64,000 bases of DNA from Caproiciproducens faecalis (GTDB lineage: Bacteria > Bacillota > Clostridia > Oscillospirales > Acutalibacteraceae): the NCBI RefSeq assembly GCF_019448085.1, contig NZ_JAGFNZ010000003.1, forward strand, positions 186,001 through 250,000. The letters are read 5' to 3'. The notes under the pieces were generated by a model, which saw only the letters and a program-made list of their open reading frames with translations, was not told the origin of the DNA and searched no databases. Shown piece after piece: positions 14,355 to 21,929 of the stretch; positions within the stretch are counted from its first letter, which is position 1, and the number at the start of each line of letters is the position of its first letter. Position numbers and translations under genes: made by a program.

Positions 14355-15740
14355 TCAGCCGACAATGACTTTCCCTTCCGGCAAAATCGTGCCCGCGCAG
14401 CGGTGCCCTTTGTGGATCGTCAGCGCAAGCCCAAGGGAAACGGGGCCGACACGGCCGATAAACATAGTCAGTGTTACCGCAAGCTTGGAAATCCAGCTCA
14501 AAGTTGATGTAACGCCGGCGGTCAGACCAACCGTGCCAAAACCTGAGGTGGCTTCAAACAAGGCATCCACGCCGGTAACGTCCGGGTCGGCGGAAAGAAT
14601 GATTCCGGTGGTGATGAAAACCATGGTGGCCGCGCCGGAAAGAATGGCCAGTGCGCGGTAAACCGTAGATTTGTCTATTCTGCGTTTTAAAAGAGTGGTT
14701 TCTTCATTCCCGCGCATCACACTGGCTACGGTAGCCAGCAGGACAATAAATGTAGTGGTTTTAATACCGCCGCCGGTACCGGCCGGGGAAGCGCCGATGA
14801 ACATGAGGATTACCGTGATGATTTTTGTAAAATCGTGTTCCCTTGCAATGTCAACCGTACAGAAGCCCGCGGTACGCGCGCTGATGGACTGGAAAAGGGA
14901 AGCGTTCAGCTGCGTTCCGAAATTCATGCCCAAAAGAGTGTTGTCGTATTCGCAGACAAGGAAAAGCACTGTTCCGGAAACGATCAGGATCCCGGTCATC
15001 ATCAGTACCAGAGTGGAGTGAAAATTTAAGTGAATCGGTTTGCGTCTGCGGATGCGCGGAAGAAGCTGCGCATTATAAATATCACTGATGACCACAAAGC
15101 CCAATCCGCCAATCACAATCAGCCCCCCGACCGTCAGGCAGACCAGCGGGTCGCTGACATAAGGAATCAGATTGCCGTCCTTCATGACAAAGCCAAGAAT
15201 GTCGAATCCGGCGTTGCAGAAAGCAGAAATTGCCGTAAACGCGGCGATCCAGATTCCCTTTGCCCCAAACTGCGGAACAAAGCGGAACATGAGCAGAACC
15301 GCTCCGGTCATTTCACAGAAAAAAGTGAAGATCAAAATGATCTTTATCAGATGTTTAATGTTAATGGTATCACCGCTCGTGTTTTCCGTAGCAAGCTGTA
15401 AATCGCGCAGTCCGATTTTCCGGCGCACCAGCATGGAAAATCCGGTGGTAAATGTGATAACCCCCAGCCCGCCGATCTGAATCAGCAGGATGATAATGAC
15501 CTGACCAAGTAAATTCCAATGCGTCCATGTGTCAAACACAACCAGGCCGGTGACACAGGTCGCCGAGGTTGCGGTAAACAGCGAGTCAATAAACCCTGTC
15601 GGCATCCCGCTGCGCGAAGAAATCGGCAGCGTGAGCAGAATTGCGCCCACAAGAATGACAATGGCAAAGCTCACCACAATCAATCTGACCGGCGGTACGT
15701 TTTTCAACCGCTTCTTCACATAGAACTGTTCTTCCCCCAT
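14355..15740 (-). CDS. trkH: TrkH/KtrB-family potassium transporter, membrane subunit
   Basis: The protein has 461 residues with about ten hydrophobic segments. Pore-loop signatures of the family are visible: SATCVTGL near residue 58, ISAFCNAGFD, SISARTAGFCT and ATSGFGTVGLT, each with the filter glycine. It conducts K+ (or Na+/K+) across the membrane and needs a TrkA ring, provided by the two convergent trkA genes. The start at 15740 has GAGGTG 9 bases upstream. It follows queT by 19 bases on the same strand and may be co-transcribed with it. Confidence 0.93.
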   Translation of the reverse strand: MGEEQFYVKKRLKNVPPVRLIVVSFAIVILVGAILLTLPISSRSGMPTGFIDSLFTATSATCVTGLVVFDTWTHWNLLGQVIIILLIQIGGLGVITFTTGFSMLVRRKIGLRDLQLATENTSGDTINIKHLIKIILIFTFFCEMTGAVLLMFRFVPQFGAKGIWIAAFTAISAFCNAGFDILGFVMKDGNLIPYVSDPLVCLTVGGLIVIGGLGFVVISDIYNAQLLPRIRRRKPIHLNFHSTLVLMMTGILIVSGTVLFLVCEYDNTLLGMNFGTQLNASLFQSISARTAGFCTVDIAREHDFTKIITVILMFIGASPAGTGGGIKTTTFIVLLATVASVMRGNEETTLLKRRIDKSTVYRALAILSGAATMVFITTGIILSADPDVTGVDALFEATSGFGTVGLTAGVTSTLSWISKLAVTLTMFIGRVGPVSLGLALTIHKGHRCAGTILPEGKVIVG

Positions 15741-15759
15741 TGCTAGTTACACCTCAAAA

Positions 15760-16275
15760 TCAGAATATTTTTCTCTTTTTCCCTAATTTCTGCAAGGCAG
15801 CAGCCAAAGGAAGTCCCAGACCGTAGCAGATCACAAGTTCCCCTAAACCGACGGAAAGCGCCGCGCCCCAAAATCCGATCCACGAAAAACCCTCTGCGGA
15901 AAAAACCGCGATTTCAATCCCGATAATTACCGCGTTAAACAGCACGGGCGGGAGCGGGGCAAGGATGGGAATTTTATTAATCCGGATGTTTCTGACCATT
16001 CTGGTGCAAATCGCCGCTAAAAGAGTTGCTGAAGTGCCAAACACCATATCCGCCGCGCCGTAGCCGCTCCATATATTGGAAAGCAGACAGCCGACCGCAA
16101 GCCCCGGAACCGCTGCCGGGGTAAAAATGGGCAGAATGGTGAGCGCTTCGGAAAAACGGAACTGCACCGGGCCGTAAGCCAGGTTTGCCAAAGCCGCAAG
16201 CAAGGTCAAAACCATGTAAATGGCGCCGATCATGGCGCCCTGCGCAAGATACTGCGCACGCTGAGACTGTTTCAT
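15760..16275 (-). CDS. queT: QueT-family queuosine precursor transporter
   Basis: This 171-residue integral membrane protein has five or six hydrophobic helices and matches the QueT (DUF988) family, with NLAYGPVQFRFSEAL and NIWSGYGAADMVFGT. It is the substrate-binding S component of an ECF transporter importing a queuosine precursor. The assignment is strengthened by a preQ1-I riboswitch immediately upstream. The ATG at 16275 has GGAGG 9 bases upstream, inside the riboswitch tail. Confidence 0.9.
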   Translation of the reverse strand: MKQSQRAQYLAQGAMIGAIYMVLTLLAALANLAYGPVQFRFSEALTILPIFTPAAVPGLAVGCLLSNIWSGYGAADMVFGTSATLLAAICTRMVRNIRINKIPILAPLPPVLFNAVIIGIEIAVFSAEGFSWIGFWGAALSVGLGELVICYGLGLPLAAALQKLGKKRKIF

Positions 16276-16283
16276 ATTTAGTT

Positions 16284-16326
16284 TCCTCCGTAGTTTTATT
16301 TAAGGTCAGGATTTTGCGACTGACCA
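16284..16326 (-). promoter_or_regulatory. preQ1-I riboswitch (translational type)
   Basis: On the minus strand a stem GGTCAG/CTGACC (arms 16325-16320 and 16309-16304) encloses the loop TCGCAAAATC and is followed by the A-rich tail TTAAATAAAACTA running into CGGAGG. The loop and tail closely resemble the Thermoanaerobacter tengcongensis preQ1-I aptamer (loop TCGCAGTAAC, tail TTAACAAAACAAGG). The ribosome site lies in the tail, so ligand binding should block translation of queT. Confidence 0.8.
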
Positions 16327-16424
16327 TACCGGAAATACTGTATCCGGTAATTACAATACCATACTACAAAATTGCGACAAAAGCAACTGATTTCCACAAA
16401 TATCCGGCGTAAATACGGCGCAGC

Positions 16425-16456
16425 AAAAAAGAGCCTGATGCCGCGGCATCAGGCTC
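16425..16456 (-). terminator. Terminator after the CNNM/CorC gene
   Basis: GAGCCTGATGCC (16431-16442) pairs with GGCATCAGGCTC (16445-16456), followed on the minus strand by TTTTTT. Confidence 0.9.
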
Positions 16457-16467
16457 TCTGTTTATGG

Positions 16468-17868
16468 TTAATCTTCGCTGTCCGGATCACTGTCGCGCTG
16501 TTCCGGCAGGACTTCAATCAGTATTTTGGAAATGCGCCGTTCCTCCACCTTCTGAACAGTCAGAATCAGGTTTTCAATCTGTATGCTCGGGTTTTCATCC
16601 GGCCTTGGAATCCTTCCGAGCATCTCTACGACCAGACCGGCGATGGTATCGTAATCCCCCTCCGGAAGATCAACACCCACCAGATCGGAAATCTCATCGA
16701 TGGAAGTGCCGCCGTCAACGGTAAATTTGTGATCGTCCACCCTATGTATTTCCTCTTCCTCGTGGTCATATTCGTCCTGAATGTCGCCGACAATGGATTC
16801 GAGCAGGTCTTCCATGGTAATAATTCCCTCGGTCCCGCCGTATTCGTCAACAATAATCGCAATCTGTGTTCTGCGCTCGGCCATCTCTGTGAAAAGCTGG
16901 CTGCAGCGTTTGCCTTCCGGCACAAAATACGCGGGGCGCATCAGATCGGTAATTTTAATGCTGGCATCCAGCTCGCTGCCGACATACTGGAGCAGATCTT
17001 TTACATAAATCACACCCAGCACATTGTCCAGATCCTCGTGGTAAACCGGGATTCTGGAATGTCCGTCCGCAATGGAAAGGCTGACCACGTCCTGGATGGT
17101 GGCGGTGTCTTCCACTGCGTCCACCTCGGTGCGGTGGGTCATGATTTCACTGGCGGTAATGTCGCTGAAATCGAAAATATTGGAGATCATATCCTTGGCG
17201 GTTTCGCCGATGACGCCTTTTTCCTCGCCGGCGTCTACCATCATCAGAATTTCTTCTTCGGTGACCGTTTCTTCTGAAGCGTTGGGGTCAAAGCCCAGCA
17301 TTTTCAGAACCACGTTGGTGGAAAAGGAAAGAAAGGAAATAAACGGCTTGAAAACGGTGGAAGTGCCGTCCAGTATTCCGATAAATTTAAAAGACAGTTC
17401 CTCCGCCCTTTGCATGGCGATTTTTTTCGGAACCAGCTCGCCCAGTACCAGTGAAAAATACGACAGCAGCACGGTGATTAGTACCGTGGATACTCCGTAA
17501 ATGACGCCGGTGGGCACGGGCAGGAAAGAAAGTCTTTCTGCCAGCTTGCCGGAAAAGCTCTGGGAAGCCGAAGCGGAAGTCAGAAATCCGCTCAGCGTAA
17601 CGCCAACCTGGATGGTTGCAAGAAACCGGCTGGAGTTTTCCGTCAGCTTCAGTACCTTGGCGGCTTTTTTATTGCCGTCCTCCGCCATTTTTTTCAGCTT
17701 GTTGTCGTTCAGGGTAATCACCGCGATTTCGCTTGCGGCAAAGAAGGCGTTTACCAATATCAGGGCAAACAGCAGCAAAATGGATAAAAATCCATTGGGC
17801 CGCTGTTCAGCGGCGGCGGGCAGCACGCTCAGTAAATGAAAAAAGGAGCCGTCAGGTTCGGGAGACAT
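16468..17868 (-). CDS. CNNM/CorC (hemolysin C) family membrane protein with CBS domains
   Basis: The protein has 466 residues. An N-terminal CNNM transmembrane domain (about 20-195, several hydrophobic helices with the FFAASEIAVITLN signature) is followed by two CBS domains (about 210-330, beginning EIMTHRTEVDAVE) and a C-terminal CorC/HlyC domain (about 345-435). Such proteins are linked to Mg2+ or Co2+ transport and to magnesium homeostasis; the old hemolysin label is misleading. The start at 17868 is preferred to 17901 because GAAAGGGG precedes it. It is a single-gene transcript with its own promoter and terminator. Confidence 0.9.
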   Translation of the reverse strand: MSPEPDGSFFHLLSVLPAAAEQRPNGFLSILLLFALILVNAFFAASEIAVITLNDNKLKKMAEDGNKKAAKVLKLTENSSRFLATIQVGVTLSGFLTSASASQSFSGKLAERLSFLPVPTGVIYGVSTVLITVLLSYFSLVLGELVPKKIAMQRAEELSFKFIGILDGTSTVFKPFISFLSFSTNVVLKMLGFDPNASEETVTEEEILMMVDAGEEKGVIGETAKDMISNIFDFSDITASEIMTHRTEVDAVEDTATIQDVVSLSIADGHSRIPVYHEDLDNVLGVIYVKDLLQYVGSELDASIKITDLMRPAYFVPEGKRCSQLFTEMAERRTQIAIIVDEYGGTEGIITMEDLLESIVGDIQDEYDHEEEEIHRVDDHKFTVDGGTSIDEISDLVGVDLPEGDYDTIAGLVVEMLGRIPRPDENPSIQIENLILTVQKVEERRISKILIEVLPEQRDSDPDSED

Positions 17869-17912
17869 GTATTTGTTTTCCCCTTTCGGAAATAAAATCA
17901 TAATAATATTAT

Positions 17913-17940
17913 TGTATAGTATGAATCATACTAATGTCAA
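17913..17940 (-). promoter_or_regulatory. Promoter of the CNNM/CorC gene with an internal palindrome
   Basis: On the minus strand TTGACA (17940-17935), 16 bases, TATACA (17918-17913). The spacer is almost wholly a perfect palindrome with 7-bp arms, AGTATGA and TCATACT (17919-17933), exactly where a repressor would block RNA polymerase. Confidence 0.6.
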
Positions 17941-18114
17941 ACAGTTTGTGGAGTATCTGCGCATCTATGCGCGGGAGCAAAGCCGAGTGGCAGGGTTGTG
18001 GCGGGGTAAAGCCGCTTTACACGGTGGAATGGCCGCCAAAATAAACGAATTTCGAATTCCTGTTTTCAATATTAATAAAAGATGTAAATTATCTGGTCAT
18101 TTCAGCAAATTTTC

Positions 18115-18143
18115 TTTACATGTCCTGTAAAAGATGATAAAAT
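18115..18143 (+). promoter_or_regulatory. PFOR promoter
   Basis: TTTACA (18115-18120), 17 bases, TAAAAT (18138-18143). About 95 bases upstream an inverted repeat GTAAAG/CTTTAC (18006-18020) could be an operator. Apart from this palindrome and the two divergent promoters, the 343-base gap 17869-18211 shows nothing recognisable. Confidence 0.6.
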
Positions 18144-18211
18144 TTAGGCAGGTGCAGTTTGTTTGTGCCTCGGGAAAATTGATTATCCTTAAAAGGAGGA
18201 AAATAATTATA

Positions 18212-21200
18212 ATGGATTCAAGAAAGATGAAAACAATGGATGGCAACAACGCTGCCGCACATGTGTCTTATGCGTTTACAGATGTTGCTGCGATCTACCC
18301 CATTACCCCGTCGTCCGTTATGGCAGATGAAACGGACAAGTATGCCGCCGCCGGCAGAAAAAACCTTTTCGGCAGAGAAGTTAGGGTTACCGAGATGCAG
18401 TCCGAAGCAGGCGCTGCGGGTGCAGTGCACGGCTCTTTGGCAGCAGGCGCGCTGACCACTACCTACACTGCTTCTCAGGGCTTGCTCCTGATGATTCCGA
18501 ACATGTACAAGATGGCTGGCGAATTCCTTCCCAGCGTTATCCACTGTTCGGCTCGTTCCCTGTCAACCCACGCACTTTGCATTTTTGGCGATCATTCCGA
18601 CATTTATGCATGCCGTCAGACAGGCTACGCAATGCTCTGCTCCAACAGCCCGCAAGAGGTTATGGATCTGGGCGCGGTTGCCCACCTTTCCGCTATTAAG
18701 GGCCGTGTGCCGTTCCTGCACTTCTTCGACGGTTTCCGTACTTCCCATGAAGTACAGAAGATCCACATGTGGGATTACGCCGATCTGAGCGAAATGCTCG
18801 ACTGGGATGCAGTTGACGCTTTCCGCCGCAACTCAATGAACCCGGAGCATCCGGTAACACGCGGCACCGCACAGAACGACGATTTCTTCTTCCAGGCAAG
18901 TGAAGCCGGCAACAAATATTACGACGATCTTCCGGACGTTGTGATTGACTACATGAATAAAGTCAACGCAAAGATCGGTACCGACTACAAGCCGTTCAAC
19001 TACTACGGCGCTCCGGACGCCGAAAGAGTTATCATCGCAATGGGTTCCGTCTGCGAAGCAGCGGAAGAAGTTGTTGATTACCTGAACGCGGCAGGCGACA
19101 AGGTCGGCCTGATTAAAGTCAGACTGTACCGTCCGTTCGTTGCCCAGTATCTGCTCGACGTCATGCCGAAGACAGTTAAGAAGATTTCCGTACTCGACAG
19201 AACCAGAGAGCCGGGTTCCATCGGCGAGCCGCTCTTCCTGGATGTTCTGGCTGCCGTCAACGGCACAGAGTTCGGTTCCGTTCCGATTTACACCGGCCGC
19301 TACGGTCTTGGTTCCAAGGACACCACCCCGGGCCAGATCGTTGCCGTGTACCGCAACATGGAAACCGACGCGCCGAAGAAGCGTTTCACCATCGGCATTA
19401 TTGATGATGTTACACATCTTTCCCTCGACGTTAAGGAAACTCCCGACACAACCCCGAAGGGTACGCATTCCTGCAAATTCTGGGGCCTTGGCGCAGACGG
19501 CACCGTCGGCGCAAACAAGAACTCCATTAAAATTATCGGTGACCACACCGACATGTACGCTCAGGGCTACTTCGCCTACGACTCCAAAAAGTCCGGCGGC
19601 CTGACCGTTTCCCATCTGCGTTTCGGCAGCAAGCCGATCAAGTCCACCTACTACATCAGCCAGGCTGACTTCGTTGCCTGCCACAAGCCCTCCTATGTCG
19701 ACGAGTACGACATGGTTCAGGACCTGAAGCCGGGCGGAAGCTTCCTGCTGAACTGCCAGTGGGATCTGGAAGAGCTTGACAAGAGACTGCCGGGCAAAAT
19801 GAAGAAATTCATTGCCGACAACAACATCAACTTCTACACCATCGACGGTATCAAGCTTGGTAAAGAGATCGGCCTCGGCGGCCGCATCAACACCATCCTC
19901 CAGTCCGCATTCTTTAAGATTGCCAACATCATTCCTTCCGAGCAGGCAATTCAGTATATGAAGGACGCCGCCCTGCATTCCTACGCGAAGAAGGGCCAGA
20001 AGATCGTTGACATGAACTATGCCGCTATTGAGCGCGGTGCAACCGACTTCGTCAAAGTAGAAGTTCCCCAGTCCTGGAAAAACTGCACAGACGACACCAA
20101 GGCTCATGTCTTCACCGAGGGCAGACCGGAAACGCTGGAGTATGTCAACAACGTCATGGTTCCCGCAAACAAATACAAGGGCAACCAGCTTCCTGTATCC
20201 GCTTTTGTTAAGATGGCTGACGGCACTGTTCCGTCCGGCTCCGCTGCATACGAGAAACGCGGCATTGCCATTGATATTCCTGAGTGGCATCCGGAAAACT
20301 GTATCCAGTGTACTTTCTGCTCCTATGTCTGCCCGCACGCCGTTATCCGCCCGATCGCAATGACCGCGGAGGAGGCTGCCGCAGCTCCGGCAAGCCAGAA
20401 GACCAAGGATATGACCGGTATGCCCGGCATGAAGTTTGCAATCACCATTTCTTCCTATGACTGCACCGGCTGCGGTTCCTGCGCATCCGTCTGCCCGGGC
20501 ACGAAGGGTGAAAAAGCACTGGTCATGAAGCCGATGGAAACTCAGCTCCAGAGCCAGGACGGCTTTGACTACGGCAGAGCTCTGCCGGAGAAGCCGGAAG
20601 TCGTTGAGAAATTCAAGGCTTCTTCCATCAAGGGCAGCCAGTTCAAGCAGCCGCTGCTTGAGTTCTCCGGCGCGTGCGCGGGCTGCGGTGAAACACCGTA
20701 CGCAAAGCTCGTCACACAGCTCTTCGGTGATAGAATGTATATTGCCAACGCAACAGGCTGCTCCTCCATCTGGGGCGGTTCCGCACCGGCCACACCGTAC
20801 ACCGTCAACAAGAAGGGTTACGGCCCCGCATGGAACAACTCCCTGTTTGAGGACAACGCAGAATTCGGCCTCGGCATGACGCTCGCTCAGAACGCAATCC
20901 GCGGCAGACTTTCCGAGTACGTTGAGAATATCGAAGCTTCCGAAGCCGCTTCCGCTTCCCTGAAGGAAGCCTGCAAGAGCTACCTTGCAACCAAGGAAGA
21001 CAGCAACCTGAACCGTGCCGCAGCAGACACTCTGATTGCGGAGCTGGAGAAAGTTGCAAACGGCAGCGACGATGTTGCAAAGCTTGCTAAGAAAACGCTT
21101 GCTGACAAAGACTACCTCGCCAAGAAATCCATGTGGATCTTCGGCGGCGACGGCTGGGCTTATGATATCGGCTTCGGCGGTGTTGACCATGTTCTCGCTT

Positions 21201-21775
21201 CCGGCGAAAATGTCAACATTCTCGTATTCGACACCGAAGTTTACTCCAATACAGGCGGCCAGGCTTCCAAGTCCACCCCGATCGGTTCCGTCGCTCAGTT
21301 CGCGGCAACCGGTAAGGCGACAAAGAAGAAGGACCTTGCCGCTATCGCAATGACCTATGGTTATGTTTATGTAGCGCGCGTCGCAATGGGCGCCGACTAC
21401 AACCAGACCATCAAGGCAATTTCGGAAGCCGAAAGCTACAACGGACCTTCTATCGTCATTGCTTACGCTCCCTGTATCAACCACGGTATCAAGGGCGGCA
21501 TGAGCATCTCCCAGATGGAAGAGAAGAAGGCGGTTGAGGCCGGTTACTGGTCAAACTTCCGTTATGATCCGCGTCTTGCGGAGCAGGGCAAGAATCCGTT
21601 CCACCTCGACAGCAAGGCTCCTACAGCCAGCTACCGTGATTTCATCATGGGCGAGGTTCGTTACAACTCCCTGACCCGTGCATTCCCGGAGCGTGCAGAA
21701 GTTCTGTTTACAAAGGCTGAAAAGATTGCAGCCGAAAACTACGAGCGTCTTGCAAAACTCTCCAATATGGAATAA
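18212..21775 (+). CDS. nifJ: Pyruvate:ferredoxin (flavodoxin) oxidoreductase, single-chain
   Basis: The protein has 1187 residues, full length for homodimeric PFOR. The N-terminal pyruvate-binding domain contains YPITPSSVMAD, followed by domain II and the CoA-binding region. Two 4Fe-4S clusters are marked by CIQCTFCSYVC and CTGCGSCASVC (about residues 695-770). The C-terminal TPP domain has CAGCGETPY, GCSSIWGG and FDTEVYSNTGGQ. It oxidises pyruvate to acetyl-CoA and CO2 and reduces ferredoxin, the central step of clostridial fermentation. The start is fixed by AAAAGGAGG. Codon choice is strongly biased (AAG, TTC, AAC, GTT), unlike most neighbours, as expected for very high expression. Confidence 0.97.
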   Translation: MDSRKMKTMDGNNAAAHVSYAFTDVAAIYPITPSSVMADETDKYAAAGRKNLFGREVRVTEMQSEAGAAGAVHGSLAAGALTTTYTASQGLLLMIPNMYKMAGEFLPSVIHCSARSLSTHALCIFGDHSDIYACRQTGYAMLCSNSPQEVMDLGAVAHLSAIKGRVPFLHFFDGFRTSHEVQKIHMWDYADLSEMLDWDAVDAFRRNSMNPEHPVTRGTAQNDDFFFQASEAGNKYYDDLPDVVIDYMNKVNAKIGTDYKPFNYYGAPDAERVIIAMGSVCEAAEEVVDYLNAAGDKVGLIKVRLYRPFVAQYLLDVMPKTVKKISVLDRTREPGSIGEPLFLDVLAAVNGTEFGSVPIYTGRYGLGSKDTTPGQIVAVYRNMETDAPKKRFTIGIIDDVTHLSLDVKETPDTTPKGTHSCKFWGLGADGTVGANKNSIKIIGDHTDMYAQGYFAYDSKKSGGLTVSHLRFGSKPIKSTYYISQADFVACHKPSYVDEYDMVQDLKPGGSFLLNCQWDLEELDKRLPGKMKKFIADNNINFYTIDGIKLGKEIGLGGRINTILQSAFFKIANIIPSEQAIQYMKDAALHSYAKKGQKIVDMNYAAIERGATDFVKVEVPQSWKNCTDDTKAHVFTEGRPETLEYVNNVMVPANKYKGNQLPVSAFVKMADGTVPSGSAAYEKRGIAIDIPEWHPENCIQCTFCSYVCPHAVIRPIAMTAEEAAAAPASQKTKDMTGMPGMKFAITISSYDCTGCGSCASVCPGTKGEKALVMKPMETQLQSQDGFDYGRALPEKPEVVEKFKASSIKGSQFKQPLLEFSGACAGCGETPYAKLVTQLFGDRMYIANATGCSSIWGGSAPATPYTVNKKGYGPAWNNSLFEDNAEFGLGMTLAQNAIRGRLSEYVENIEASEAASASLKEACKSYLATKEDSNLNRAAADTLIAELEKVANGSDDVAKLAKKTLADKDYLAKKSMWIFGGDGWAYDIGFGGVDHVLASGENVNILVFDTEVYSNTGGQASKSTPIGSVAQFAATGKATKKKDLAAIAMTYGYVYVARVAMGADYNQTIKAISEAESYNGPSIVIAYAPCINHGIKGGMSISQMEEKKAVEAGYWSNFRYDPRLAEQGKNPFHLDSKAPTASYRDFIMGEVRYNSLTRAFPERAEVLFTKAEKIAAENYERLAKLSNME

Positions 21776-21790
21776 TCTTTCTTGAATCAG

Positions 21791-21830
21791 TTGGCCCCGC
21801 ACGGTTTTACCGTGCGGGGCCTTCTTCTTT
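21791..21830 (+). terminator. Terminator after PFOR
   Basis: A 12-bp GC-rich stem GGCCCCGCACGG/CCGTGCGGGGCC with loop TTTTA is followed by TTCTTCTTTATTT. Confidence 0.9.
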
Positions 21831-21862
21831 ATTTCTAAATTCGACAAAATATTCACAATATA

Positions 21863-21890
21863 TTGACTTATTAAAATGAAGTGGTACAAT
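21863..21890 (+). promoter_or_regulatory. nrdJ promoter
   Basis: TTGACT (21863-21868), 16 bases, TACAAT (21885-21890). Confidence 0.6.
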
Positions 21891-21929
21891 ATATGGTATC
21901 ACTAAATGGATAGGGAAGGAAATGTGGCC

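Noticed and set aside
16468-17868. Hemolysin toxin
   Set aside because: HlyC/CorC naming is historical; the CNNM-CBS-CorC layout indicates metal homeostasis, not a toxin.
17867-18130. Possible 87-residue gene upstream of PFOR
   Set aside because: It overlaps the divergent CNNM/CorC promoter, has no ribosome site, and runs into the PFOR promoter.
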